Positions 47,112 to 57,284 of a stretch of DNA of 64,000 bases are shown here, one piece after another. The stretch lies in the NCBI GenBank assembly GCA_905116865.2, contig CAJHNH020000724.1, positions 795,772 to 859,771 of the forward strand, given 5' to 3'. This DNA is from Candidula unifasciata. Lineage: Eukaryota > Mollusca > Gastropoda > Stylommatophora > Geomitridae. The number at the start of each line of letters is the position of its first letter. The stretch's first letter is position 1. The notes under the pieces were generated by a model. It saw only the letters and a program-made list of their open reading frames with translations. It was not told the DNA's origin and searched no databases. Made by a program: the position numbers and the translations under genes.

Positions 47112-47300
47112 AGATTGGTTATTTGTCATCATCATCACGTGCCCTGTGGACTGGCGTAGGCGTCCATACATCTCCACATATCTCGATACCTTGTCCTCTA
47201 CATCAGTTCTACCGATGATATCCCTCCATGCTACCGTCGCAGTCCATCCGTCATCATCTCTCTTGGTCTGCCTCTCTGTCTACTACCGTTGATCTTCCGT
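47112..47300 (-). mobile_element. LINE 3' end remnant
   Basis: The minus strand has NIVTTEDQR, stops, then TKRDDDGWTATVAWRDIIGR and a (GAT)-type end at 47128-47137. It matches the tail at 58725. Confidence 0.5.
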
Positions 47301-47324
47301 CGTCACAATATTTTCCACACCCCC

Positions 47325-47392
47325 CCCCCCCCAATCATTTGACCTAGGGCCAAATGTGGCCAGGGGGCCACGAGTTGAATAGCTCTGATATA
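47325..47392. mobile_element. Fragment of a hAT-like element end
   Basis: A C-run is followed by gggccaaatgtggccaggg and ggccacgagttgaatagc, resembling the terminal region of hAT MITEs. Only one end is recognisable. Confidence 0.35.
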
Positions 47393-47717
47393 GGATGTCA
47401 ATGGTGACCCTACAATCCTTCATCCGTCGAGTATGCTCTAGCTATCGGCGGAGAAGCCTTCCAAGGTAAAACATTATGAAAGTGTTGTGATACCCTGTCG
47501 AAATACTGCATTATTCTTTAAACCCAACTTGAAGACTGCAGTACCTACAGTGTGTATTTTATACAAGACCACAAACACCTGGATACATTCTACAGTCCGC
47601 CCACTCTACCTTTAACTACGAAAAAAAAACCTCATCACAAGAGCAAAGTGTGCAGAGCATGTTTTTTGGGAACCACGAAAAACATTCGACTAATATGCGA
47701 GTTTATAGAAGCAGCCC

Positions 47718-47930
47718 TCCCGGCTCACTGGCGTAGTTGGCTAAACCGGATTGCGCGGTGACCGGGTGACAAACTCCTTGTGGTCCGGGTTCACGCCGGG
47801 GGTAGGCAGAAAAGCCACATTTCTCCCAGATTTACGGTATTTACAATGGAATCAAGGCCAAAGGGTTGCGATATCCATAATACCGAGCCTAAGGGTTAAC
47901 AACTCATGGCTTCTGGATACTAAAAAAAAC
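47718..47930 (+). mobile_element. SINE-B copy
   Basis: gtagttggctaaaccggatt head, gggttcacgccgg B box, the shared body, and an A-rich tail near 47925. Confidence 0.85.
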
Positions 47931-48317
47931 AGAGCAGTCCACCTGCCAGTCTCACCTGAGCATCTATGTCAATCTATGACATCGAACGCAAAGATGAAAA
48001 AAAAAAAAAAAACTTCTTGTCTAGCGTGAGCCTGTGATGTGGTCGCTGTGACGAGAACTTCCTAGGACTTGTCAATATTGATCTGAGGATGTCTCTGGCT
48101 GTCTGGAGACAACTGTATACAACATAGCACTGCAAAGATTGCTCTAGAACGGAACCCATGTCTGCAAGGACAATAATGACATTAAAACGTATTAATTATT
48201 TCTTTCTTTCTTTCCTTCTTTCTTTCTTTCCTTCTTTCTTTCTTTCCTTCTCCTCCTCCCCCTCCTCCTCCTCCTTCTTCTTTTTCTTTTTTCTTCTTCT
48301 TCTTTTTTTTTTTTTTT

Positions 48318-48385
48318 TTTAGCCTTCACAGGCTGCAAACTCCTGCAGAATCTTCTGGTTGTTCGTCAACTCCTGGAACTTTGAT
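48318..48385 (+). mobile_element. Rep-F 3' end after a pyrimidine array
   Basis: gccttcacaggctgcaaact and cttctggttgttcgtcaact follow a TTTC/TTC/T-run array at 48198-48320; the rest of the element is missing. Confidence 0.6.
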
Positions 48386-48724
48386 CTTGTGAAGAGGATT
48401 ATAATGTCTTTGAGTCGACTGTTGATTTATGTCTTAAGTCAGAGGTTTAAAAATATGTAGAAAACGATATTTTACTAATGATGCCCACACTCATTAGGCA
48501 GATCTGATAGTTTCAATAACCCGGTTGCTTTAAAGCTTTGCTGATGACATAAAAACATGTATACATCTTTCTCTGAGTAATTATTGTTTGCACACCCTGT
48601 TTGATTCAGTGCTTGATTCCATGTATTAATATTGACTTTTAGTTAATTTAATGTTAATGAGAAAGCTGCTTTTTGCATTGTACTTAGAAAGGTAATATCT
48701 TCTATGTTGTAACTAACGCGTAAT

Positions 48725-48727
<3 letters not shown>

Positions 48728-48784
<57 letters not shown>

Positions 48785-48790
48785 GGGGGT
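48728..48790. repeat. (GA)n microsatellite
   Basis: About 25 units, followed directly by SINE-C sequence. Confidence 0.95.
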
Positions 48791-48794
48791 TTTT

Positions 48795-48990
48795 AGGTAG
48801 TAACCCATAAGTGCCCCGGTCTTATTCTAACTCAAGTCTGAGTCCGAAGAAGCTCAGCACAATGCATAAGCTCTGTAGCACCGGCGAGGATACTGAAATA
48901 CCTTACGTAGACTTTTTACTTTAAATTTTGCCCAGGCATCGCAGTTAGGCTACTCTTTTCGATTTCCAACTGCCAAATGATTTTTTTTAC
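48795..48990 (-). mobile_element. SINE-C 3' part
   Basis: ctcaagtctgagtccgaaga, agcaccggcgaggat and gttaggctactcttttcgat, as in the 63150 copy. It directly follows a (GA)n array. Confidence 0.75.
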
Positions 48991-49064
48991 TAAATAAAAT
49001 AACTAACTGAAAAGCCGAGTGAGACATTTTATTTGCTGCTCAGCTTGTAATTATCTTCTCCCCC

Positions 49065-49345
49065 CTTCTTCTTTTTCACCTGCTGTAAACTCCGGCAGAA
49101 AGTCCTGGTCGTTCGTCTTTTTATATTTTGGCTTTGTGCCAGGACCTGAGTTTTTAACGTGCATCCATTTTACTGGGTTATTTGTGTGTAGTTAGTTGTT
49201 CCTTGCCGCTCGGGCAGATTCACTCCAACTTCAGAAGAAGTCCTCAGTTAGTCGACTCTTATGACATGCTTGTTGGGAAGACAGTCTGTCGATTCTTGTT
49301 TTCTCACAATGGATAGTCGGTACCCGCACAGGAAGCTTATGATTT
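49065..49345 (+). mobile_element. Rep-F copy
   Basis: cttcttctttttcacctgct, gtaaactccggcagaaagtc, gttagttgttccttgccgct, agtcgactcttatgacatgc and a diverged end. Confidence 0.75.
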
Positions 49346-50204
49346 TAATATTAATATTTACCATAATTATTATACTGCACACTTAAACAAGCTAAACCCT
49401 GTGAAACATATCGCCCTAAGAAAATTAAGTGTGGTGGGAGATCAGCCCACGCCCCCGTTTCTTAGTGGCGGTGCGCCTAGTCACCAACCCGCTGAATGTC
49501 AATTATTCGCTTCCGTGCATCGTGGACTTCATTAATAAAATAAAACATCTCCGAACGATGATACACACTGACATATATCTACGCAGTTCAACTGCTAGAG
49601 ACAAATTTAGAGCTAACTACAGAGCGTACCACCATCGGCCCAGCCAATCGCGCCTGCATCGCGATGCGGCCTAAAGCTGCCAGCATCAATAACACAGGGC
49701 AATAGACCACTGCCAGCCGAACCACACGCCAGAGAGAGCCCGCACAGTCCTATTCCCAGTTCCAATTAATAAACTAAAATTCCAAAAAGATCCTTTTTCA
49801 GCTGCCCGAAGGAGGGTTCCTTGGCTATCTTATTTGGTTTCCTATTATTTGCGGTGTAAAGGCACACCTGATATTCCTGTTCTTTGTTTTCCTAAGTCGG
49901 TGTGGTATTTAGGGTTCTGGGTCTGGTCTGGTCCAGCTATCTTAACTCCTATCTCTGTGGGTTCTTGCTGTCTGTTACTGGTGCTTAGTTTAACTCGTGT
50001 TGGTCGCTGCGCTGGTACCATATTGTCAGCTGGGTTACCGCTTTGTGAAGCCGCGTGAAAAAGCTACACAAACACCACGAAGCACTGTCTCCAACAATGT
50101 TTCTTTTCAGGACGAACCCGTACAGCAAAGTACAAGCCCTTTTGTAAACTTCTTGTACCTCCAGTTAGCCAGACTTTTGTCCGTGAGTCCGACCAAATTA
50201 ACAA
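49346..50204. other. No gene recognised
   Basis: Frames at 49429-49674 and 49834-50058 lack family features; possibly more degraded LINE upstream of the RNase H relic. Confidence 0.4.
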
Positions 50205-50880
50205 AATCATCAGAGGCTGTTGGCGTGCTACCACACAATGAATACCATCTCACTGTGGAGTTCCGGAAATGAGAGGGCTGATTATCTTGCTAAGAAAGGT
50301 GCAAATGAAGAACAACCTGACGTCCAAGTCTCTTATCAACAGAAGAAGAGAATAGTCAAATCAATCAGAAAGCCACTAAAACCTGCACAAGACGATTAAC
50401 ATATTATTCTAAGCCTTAGAACAAAACACAATCGACTTCGCAACCACTTGTATGCACAATTTAAGACTGATGAATCGGCCGTGTGCACATGTGGACTGGT
50501 ACACCAGACAACAGATCGCGTCCTCTAAGATTGTTCCAGATACAACAAATAAAGACATAACTTCTGGTCAAGAGACACAGGTGGAAACCAAGCTGTACTA
50601 AGTGAATGTAAAAGACAATTAAGTTCATACTGGAGACAACGTTGCAGAGGTATTTAGTTTATTAGCTCTAATACCTAAATCGGCACTGCTATGGGGAACA
50701 GCTAAAACAACGACTTATTAACTAACTGAAAGCAATTATTGACAAATGTCTGTGAAGAATAGAGGGGAATTAAATGGTATGAGAGTAGCGTAAAGCTTTT
50801 GGAGAAAACTGACTAAATTCAACTGAATTAAAAAAGAGGCGGGGAAAAGAAGCTAGGGCTGGTTGGCGCACACGGGGTAA
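50205..50880 (+). mobile_element. LINE remnant, RNase H, cysteine-rich end and adjoining tail
   Basis: PSHCGVP, then after a one-base deletion GNERADYLAKKGANEEQPDV, continuing to LRTKHNRLRNHLYAQFKTDE and CTCGLVHQTTDRVL, stop, DC. A degraded second block at 50690-50875 matches the same-order block at 57700-57900. At least four stops. Confidence 0.75.
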
Positions 50881-50899
50881 AAATTCTGATAATATCATA

Positions 50900-51115
50900 A
50901 CCCTCCTCTTCTTCTTTAGCATTCCAAGCCCTTGAGGTTCTTTGCTGCAGATATCACCCGGCTCTATTCATTCCTCTGGTTGGTCTTCTCTTCTCAGCTG
51001 GTGACACCAAGTGTTTGCAGGTCTGTCTGGACATTATCTCTCCATGTTTCTCTTGGTCTGCCTCGTGGTCTACGACCATTCATCTCCCTGCGTATATAGT
51101 TTCTATTGTTTCTTG
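50900..51115 (-). mobile_element. LINE 3' end remnant
   Basis: The minus strand reads REMNGRRPRGRPRETWRDNV then QTDLQTLGVTS, stop, and ISAAKNLKGLEC. Part of the same end (VISAAVYHKGAEC) occurs on the minus strand at 33265-33305. Confidence 0.7.
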
Positions 51116-51381
51116 TAATCTGTATCTTTTGTACTCTGGAAGTGATAAAGCACGACCCACTGGAGAATGTATATACTCCTTTTCTAAAGGAGGTGGTGGA
51201 TAATGTAACCCTTACCCTTACCCCGCTATAATATAGGACTGCCTGGGAAACTACCTGGGAATTCCCTATGAAATCTCGCAGCCCCCGAGAGCGGGTGAAA
51301 TAAATAATAACAGTGCTATACGTTATGTTCGACACCAATTTATGGGAGGCTCCAGTTAACACGCCAGCTAGTGTGTTTGTA

Positions 51382-51625
51382 CCGGGATGCCAATACTTGG
51401 GGTTTCTCCTAAGAACTGGGTTTTTATATGACGCCTTGGGTTCCGATTTCGAAACCTAGGGTTTAAAAAAATATATCCAGATATAAAAGTGGGTAAATGT
51501 TTCGTTTCGTAGCCATAAAAATTTGTACTTTTTATAAATCTTAGGTTTTTGTTTTTTTTGCTTATGTATTGCATGGGGTTTTTTGGTCAGCTTAGCTTGG
51601 GTTTTTGTCTTATTGGCAGCCCCGG
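51382..51625 (+). mobile_element. MITE-1 copy just upstream of the transposase-derived gene
   Basis: Third copy of a 235-247-bp element whose ends are inverted repeats (left CCGGGATGCCAATA, right TATTGGCAGCCCCGG). The interior shares the phrases of the copies at 8593 and 14535. Its right end lies 131 bp before the gene's start codon, so it may fall in the promoter or 5' UTR. Confidence 0.7.
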
Positions 51626-51756
51626 TTCTGTGTTCTCGCGTTGTTTTCCTGGCTTCGCTTTACCGTCTGTGCTGTGTTTTTGCCGTTAAGTGTGTTGTTG
51701 GTAGTTACACGTTACATTCAGTTTATTCTATTCCTGGATAATTTTATAATAAAGAC

Positions 51757-54303
51757 ATGAGTGAAACATATTTAATGTATGGTCCCGCTGCGAAGCGGAA
51801 AAGGTATTCTATCACCCTGGAAATGAAATTGGATATTCTGAATAGATACGACCGCGGTGAGCGAACGGCAGACATTAAACGTCTGTTGGGCATAAACGAA
51901 TCGACTCTAAGGTCGATCCGTGACACCGCCGCAAAAATTCGGGAGAGTTCCAAGACCGCTAGCTTACTCAGTGCATACCGTTTCACCGCTTCTCGTCCGT
52001 CAATCATGGAACGGATGGAGCAACAGCTGATCACCTGGTTGGAAGAACAGAATGAGAACAATGTCAGGGTTACTAACTCAACCGTGAAAGAGATGGCCAA
52101 GCAGTTGTACGAAGACTTACGAAACAGCAGCCCCGATGTTGATGCGAAATCATTCAACGCTAGTTGCGGATGGCTAGAAAGGTTTAAGATGAGACATGGT
52201 TTTACTAGTTTTAATAAGACAGTCGACGAAAACTCGGCTGTTATCAATTCTCGCCCGCCAGTTATGGAGCACATGGAGCAACAACTGATCACCTGGTTGG
52301 AAGAACAGAATAAGAACAATATCAGCGTTACTAACTCAACCGTGAAAGACATGGCCAAGCAGTTGTACGAGGACTTACGAAAAAGCAACGGCTATGGTGA
52401 TGCAAAAACTTTTAACGCTAGTCCGGGATGGTTCGAACGGTTTAAGCTGAGACATGGTTTGACCAGTTTTAGTAATTCTAAGATAATCCTCGAAAACACA
52501 GCTGGTACCATTCCTCGCCCGCCAATTATGGAGCACATGGAGCAACGGCTAATCGCTTGGGTAGAAGAACAGAATGAGAACAATGTCAGCATTACTAACT
52601 CAGTCGTCAAAGAGATGGCCAAGCAATTGTACGAGGACTTACGAAAAAGCAGCGCCTACATTGATGTCAAACCATTCAGCGCTAGTTGTGGATGGTTCGA
52701 TAGGTTTAAGCGGAGACATGGTTTGACTAGTTTTAGTAAGTCTAAGACAGTTGACGAAAACTCTGATACCGTGTCTCGCTCATCAATTATGGGTCACATG
52801 GAGCAACGGCTGATCAGCTGGTTGGAAGAACAGAATGAGAACAATGTCAGGGTTACTAACTCAACCGTGAAGGACATGGCCAAGCAATTGTATGAGGACT
52901 TACAAAAAAGCAACCCCGATGTTGATGCAAAACCATTCAATGCTAGTTGTGGATGGTTCGACAGGTTTAAGCGGAGACATGGTTTTACTAGTTTTACTAA
53001 TAAGTCTAAAACAGTTGACGAAAACTGCACTCTTGACAATTTTATGGATGCCTTCAGGGCTCTTATTAATGAAAACAGCTACAGTCCCAAACAGGTGTTT
53101 AACCTGCAAGAGACTGAATTATTCTGGAAACGGATGCCAAGTAAAATGTTTCTGTCTACTGACCAGGAGTCTGGCATCAAGTCACAGAATGACCATTGCA
53201 CACTTCTGCTGGGTGGAAACGCTGCGGGAGACTACAGAATCAAACCATTATTGGTTTGTCATACAGATGCCCCAACGGTACTTTTGGGATCTTCTGAAGC
53301 TCACCTACCTGTTATCTGGCGTTCTAGCAATACTGGATTTATCACTGCTAAGATTTTTGGAGATTATTTTGTGTCCCAGCTTCATCAGGAATTGAAGGCA
53401 TACTGCGAGAACGAAGGCTTGCCATTCAAGATTCTTCTTCTCCTTGATATGGATTTGGCATACCCTCCCAACCTTGTGGACCTTAGCAACAATATCAGAG
53501 TGTTGTTTCTGCCCACAAAGATCCCTGCATCGATCCAGCCCATGGACCAGGGTGTAATTACCATGTTTAAATCCTGTTACTTTCATCAGCTCTTCACGAA
53601 GCTTATATCAGGCACTGAAGTGAAAGGGGAGTCCTTCGCCACTGATTTTTTGAATAGTTTTGACCTAAAAATGGCCATTGATGTAATAGCCGAGGCTTGG
53701 ACACAGCTGAGTGAGCAGGTCATGCGTGAGGCCTGGAGACAAATTTGGCCTGAGATCCTTGAAGACTCTGAGAACTATCTGATAAATGGGGACATTAACG
53801 GTGTGAGGCTGTCCATACTTGATATGGCTAAGGCTGCTGGCTTCACAGAAGTAGACGAAAGAGACGTAGAAGATCTAATAGAATCACACAGCTTTGAAAG
53901 AAGTAATGATAATTCTCAAGAGATCAAGATAGAACATGAAGAAACAGGGGATTCTACTTCTGGCAGTGATCAGCAGATCAAGGAGGAACATCAAATAGGG
54001 ACATGGAATTCTGCTTCTGACAGTGATCAGCAGATCAAGGAGGAACATCAAATAAGGATAGGGAATTCTGCTTCTAACAATGAATCTGTGAGAACTCTGT
54101 CAACTGAGACTTTGTTTCAGATATGTCATCTAGGGGATCAGATGATATCTCTGATTGACGAGAACGACCCGGACCGAGAGAGGAGTTCTCAAGTAGCCAT
54201 ACACTTTCAGAATGTGTTAGCTTGCTATAGGGAACTTTACAGAGAGAAAATTGAACATGCAGATCATATCTCTGCAAACACATTCTCCATCAAATATGAA
54301 TAG
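51757..54303 (+). CDS. Tigger/jerky-type transposase-derived protein with four tandem CENPB-type DNA-binding domains
   Basis: Uninterrupted 848-codon ORF. The ATG is the first Met after an in-frame TAA at 51739-51741, and the stop is TAG at 54301. Residues 12-66 form a CENP-B N-terminal helix-turn-helix (basic KRKR, then motif GERTADIKRLLG). Residues 79-424 hold four repeats of about 87 residues, each the second CENP-B/Tc5-type helix-turn-helix (signatures LEEQNENN, MAKQLYEDL, ASCGWFDRFKRRHG). Residues 425-670 match the DDE domain of pogo/Tigger transposases (TLLLGGNAAGDYRIKPLLV; QPMDQGVI). The acidic triad expected in this family reads Gln451, Asp564, Asp597; 32 residues separate the last two, as is usual for pogo. 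Residues 720-770 are acidic and repeated; residues 785-835 resemble the Tigger C-terminus. Known family role: nuclear DNA binding, with transposition in active members. Inference: transposition is lost and DNA binding is multivalent. A very old or non-autonomous element protein is the alternative. The gene is intronless and its neighbours are unrelated repeats. Confidence 0.9.
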   Translation: MSETYLMYGPAAKRKRYSITLEMKLDILNRYDRGERTADIKRLLGINESTLRSIRDTAAKIRESSKTASLLSAYRFTASRPSIMERMEQQLITWLEEQNENNVRVTNSTVKEMAKQLYEDLRNSSPDVDAKSFNASCGWLERFKMRHGFTSFNKTVDENSAVINSRPPVMEHMEQQLITWLEEQNKNNISVTNSTVKDMAKQLYEDLRKSNGYGDAKTFNASPGWFERFKLRHGLTSFSNSKIILENTAGTIPRPPIMEHMEQRLIAWVEEQNENNVSITNSVVKEMAKQLYEDLRKSSAYIDVKPFSASCGWFDRFKRRHGLTSFSKSKTVDENSDTVSRSSIMGHMEQRLISWLEEQNENNVRVTNSTVKDMAKQLYEDLQKSNPDVDAKPFNASCGWFDRFKRRHGFTSFTNKSKTVDENCTLDNFMDAFRALINENSYSPKQVFNLQETELFWKRMPSKMFLSTDQESGIKSQNDHCTLLLGGNAAGDYRIKPLLVCHTDAPTVLLGSSEAHLPVIWRSSNTGFITAKIFGDYFVSQLHQELKAYCENEGLPFKILLLLDMDLAYPPNLVDLSNNIRVLFLPTKIPASIQPMDQGVITMFKSCYFHQLFTKLISGTEVKGESFATDFLNSFDLKMAIDVIAEAWTQLSEQVMREAWRQIWPEILEDSENYLINGDINGVRLSILDMAKAAGFTEVDERDVEDLIESHSFERSNDNSQEIKIEHEETGDSTSGSDQQIKEEHQIGTWNSASDSDQQIKEEHQIRIGNSASNNESVRTLSTETLFQICHLGDQMISLIDENDPDRERSSQVAIHFQNVLACYRELYREKIEHADHISANTFSIKYE
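51991..53028 (+). repeat. Four in-frame tandem copies of a CENPB-type HTH domain
   Basis: Units begin near residues 79, 165, 253 and 340, each 86-88 residues including a linker with the motif KTVDEN. By eye, units 1 and 4 are the closest pair (about 82% identical over 74 residues); units 1 and 2 are about 77% identical. All four keep the aromatic/basic core that ends in RHG(F/L)TSF. Unit boundaries fall between domains, so each unit could fold alone. Pogo/Tigger proteins normally carry a single copy. Confidence 0.92.
53959..54066 (+). repeat. Duplicated acidic segment with SUMO-type motifs in the C-terminal tail
   Basis: Residues 735-770 contain two copies of a 19-residue unit with the core SDQQIKEEHQI. 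Each copy holds IKEE, which fits the SUMO consensus (hydrophobic, Lys, any, Glu); a third site, IKIE, sits at residues 723-726. Modification is predicted, not shown. Confidence 0.6.
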
Positions 54304-54369
54304 ACACAATTTTTACATTTTTTTCTATTGTGTTAACGTCATTTGTCTCCGGACAGGTGCACAGGTGCT

Positions 54370-54512
54370 CATGATTCCTTCGACCTGGAACAAAACAGGA
54401 ATTCTCAAGAAGCTGAAAACTTTCACAATGTTTTAGCATGCAACAGAGAACTGTAAAGCGAAACATGCAAGTCATATCTGTGCTGACAAATTCTTCATGA
54501 AATTGTCCTTAC
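54370..54512 (+). pseudogene. Decayed second copy of the transposase-gene C-terminus
   Basis: About 70 bp after the gene's stop, one frame reads NSQEAENFHNVLACNREL then a stop, matching the gene's own SSQVAIHFQNVLACYREL at residues 810-827. Similarity continues into the following codons (gene: HADHISANTFSIK) despite further stops. The stretch before it is pyrimidine-rich and ends in an AG at 54350, which could be chance or a cryptic acceptor site. It is best read as a tandem partial duplication or a relic of a neighbouring paralogue. Confidence 0.65.
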
Positions 54513-55479
54513 CCAGATAGGACTGCAGGTTGCACCTGGCTAGCAGTGCTATTATGGGGGCCTTAATTATAACCCTTCTGAGGTTGAATGAGGTATCTGG
54601 GATTTGTATTGTTGTTCTGCCATCCAGACTGAGATTGTTAAATTTCAGTATGGTATGGCAAATCTTTAGATAGCAGCCAGGAGAAAAAGACCGATCAATC
54701 AAAACAATCAGATATATAGACGCATACTAATTTTTTTTTATACCTCAGACATGTTTGTTAGCAGATACCGCTTGTTAGGGGTGTTAAATGTTGGACATTC
54801 ACACATTCTTGCTCACGAAATATGAGGTGGGGCGGCAAGTTCATTTCTTCATTACTTTTGATTCCCATACAGTTATGGAAATGATCTGGTGCCCATTTTT
54901 GTATGGTTAGTTTCACTCCAGGGCATGCACAGTGAACAAACAAACGAACTTTATTTTCAAAGGGCTACAAATTAGGCACGCAAGCCTGTCTTACATTCGG
55001 CCCTTCCAAACTTCCATCTTTCACACAGCAGTTGTATTTCATCAATGAAGCATGTTATATTCATGTAATAATATGCATATTATATATATGAAGTCAAAAA
55101 CAAAAGCATGGCTGGTAAAATATGTACGCACGCTCACGCGCAAACACACACACCCACATACACACACAAGCCCAATGACTCACTTACACACAAACATATA
55201 GGCACTAAGTACACACATACATCCACATACATACGAACATGCACACACACATACACACAGTGACACTGAGAGAGCTATTTTTGTCAAATTAAATCAGGCT
55301 TGTATACACCCCCACTCTTTACCAGAACATTATTGGGGTTGGTGATCAAGAGGCTTGAGTCTTGGTTAACTGCTTGGCCATAATAATAATTACTATTATA
55401 TGCTGAATGGCATATATATATATATAACATAAACTGATGCTTACAAATAACAATTTATAAATTGGTGAGGTCGGGGTGT
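54513..55479. other. No gene recognised downstream of the transposase gene
   Basis: Contains CA-rich text at 55140-55260 and a short TA array at 55411. I saw no obvious AATAAA signal close behind the gene's stop codon. Confidence 0.45.
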
Positions 55480-56110
55480 GCTCCTTTAGAATGATTGGAG
55501 TGAGAGGTGGAGGCTGTTTTCAGTAAGAATGATTGGTGTTAGACAGGGGAAAGACTGTTCTGCCTAAGAATTATTAGAGAGAGGAGAGAGGCAGTGCTTC
55601 CAAAGAATGATTAGAGAGAGGAAAGACTGTTCTCCCTAAGATTTATTAGAGAGAGGGGAGAGGCAGTGCTTCCAAAGAATGATTAGAGAGAGGAAAGACT
55701 GTTCTCCCTAAGATTTATTAGAGAGATGGGGAGGCAGTACTACCTAAGAATGATTGGTGAGACTGTAAGAAAGAGAGAGAGAGGGGGGGGGGGGGGGGAA
55801 CTGTTCTGTCTAAGAATTATTAGAGATGAGGAAGGCTGGGCTCCTTAAGAATGATTGGAGAGAGGGGCTAAGACTGCTCTCCATAAGGGGAAGATTGTTC
55901 TCAGTAAGAATGATTAGAGCGGGAAGAGGAGGCTGTGCTTTCTTAAAATGCTAGGAGAGAGAGCGAGAGAGATTCTCACCAAGAATGATTGGAAGGGAAA
56001 ACTGCTTCCCCTAAGAATGATTAGAGAGGGGGAGAAGGCTGTTCTCCCTTAGAATGATTTGTGAGAGAGGGTGAAGGCTGTACTCCCTAAGAATGATTAG
56101 AGAGAGAGGA
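55480..56110. repeat. GA-rich degenerate minisatellite
   Basis: Irregular 35-45-bp units built on aagaatgattagagagagg plus a ctgttctcc segment, including larger duplicated blocks at 55560-55740. A G-run sits at 55784-55797. Confidence 0.85.
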
Positions 56111-56756
56111 TCAAGATGCCTAAGTTCCCTTGTTCTGATACCTGTATGCGTATGTCCATACATACATACATACATTTGTATGTAAAGTTTCTTTGTTGTT
56201 AAACTTTCAAAAGAGTAGATGCAAAATGTATTATTTTTCTTTAAATAGACATTCCTGGGTTGATTATTATTTCTTTGTTAAATTGTTGTTTTGTTACTAA
56301 TAATAACACACTAAGGCAAACAGAAATTACAGTAGTAACTGGACATAAGGCTAAACTAAACAATTAATTTGATGTCCCTTGCAGAACAACTACAATGAAT
56401 TTAAAAAAAAAACACTTATCTGGGGCTGTCTGTTTAAGTAATTCTTCTTCTACAGTTGCCCTAAAAATGGCATTAATATGTTGCTCTTGTGGCTTACAGC
56501 AAGGCTGTGATTTGTACATCTTTCCACCCAATAATCAGATTTCATCAACTGTGGGTGTATTCCTTTTATCTGTGTGGGTCATTTTATATGTATGGGTATG
56601 TAAGGATGTATGAGTGTTTGTGTATGTATGGGTATGTAAGAGTGTTTGGAGATATATGGGTGCTAGTGTATATATGGGTGAATGTATATGACTTGGTGCT
56701 TGTGTATGATTTGTGTGTGTATGTGTCTCTCTCTACATATATACATAGCTACATTT
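56111..56756. other. No gene recognised
   Basis: Short (CATA)n at 56158-56172 and GTATG-rich text at 56575-56720; otherwise unassigned. Confidence 0.45.
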
Positions 56757-57155
56757 AACTTATTTAATACATTTTCCACCTGATGTTATCAGGGTACCCA
56801 AGTACTTAAACATATCAGCTTGCTTGAGGCTTATCCATTTACTTTGATGTAGCATTTTGGAGGGTCGGCTTTCTTTGTAATTGCCATTACTTCTGTTTTT
56901 TCTGCTCTTGAAACTAAGACCCTTGTTTTGACTTTCTGTTACAATTATGTCCATCATTTCTTGCAGTTATGTTTCATGTTCAGTGATCAAAACTATATTG
57001 TCAGCAAATCGCAGGTTGTTAACGATATGCACATCAACAGATATACCTGGCATACCATGTATGGATCTAATTATTATTTCACTGTACAAATGGAATAAAT
57101 CAGGTGATAGTACACATCCCATCTTGTTTATTGTTTTGAAAATTTCTAACATGGT
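56757..57155 (-). mobile_element. LINE remnant, reverse transcriptase palm region
   Basis: The minus strand reads MGCVLSPDLFHLYSEIIIRS then VNNLRFADNIVLITE; the active-site (Y/F)ADD has become FADN. It continues with QADMFKYLGTLITSGG. This is the only catalytic-core piece of reverse transcriptase in the window, and it is inactive. Confidence 0.85.
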
Positions 57156-57284
57156 TGTCAGTTCTTGTGCTGTTTCTTGTTGCCAGTATATGGTTTTTTT
57201 TATTTTTTATTATAGAATTTGTACAGAATACCAAAATGGTACTGAATTAACTTGAAACATTTAGCTGTAATAGCTTCTTGTGTG

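Noticed and set aside
51744..53586. Long antisense and alternative-frame ORFs in the transposase gene (e.g. 51744-52388 minus, 52892-53395 plus)
   Set aside because: Shadows of the real frame; they repeat because the coding units repeat.
54304..54380. Splice acceptor and extra terminal exon after the gene
   Set aside because: Pyrimidine-rich tract and AG are suggestive, but the upstream ORF has its own stop, and the downstream copy soon hits a stop; kept only as a decayed duplicate.
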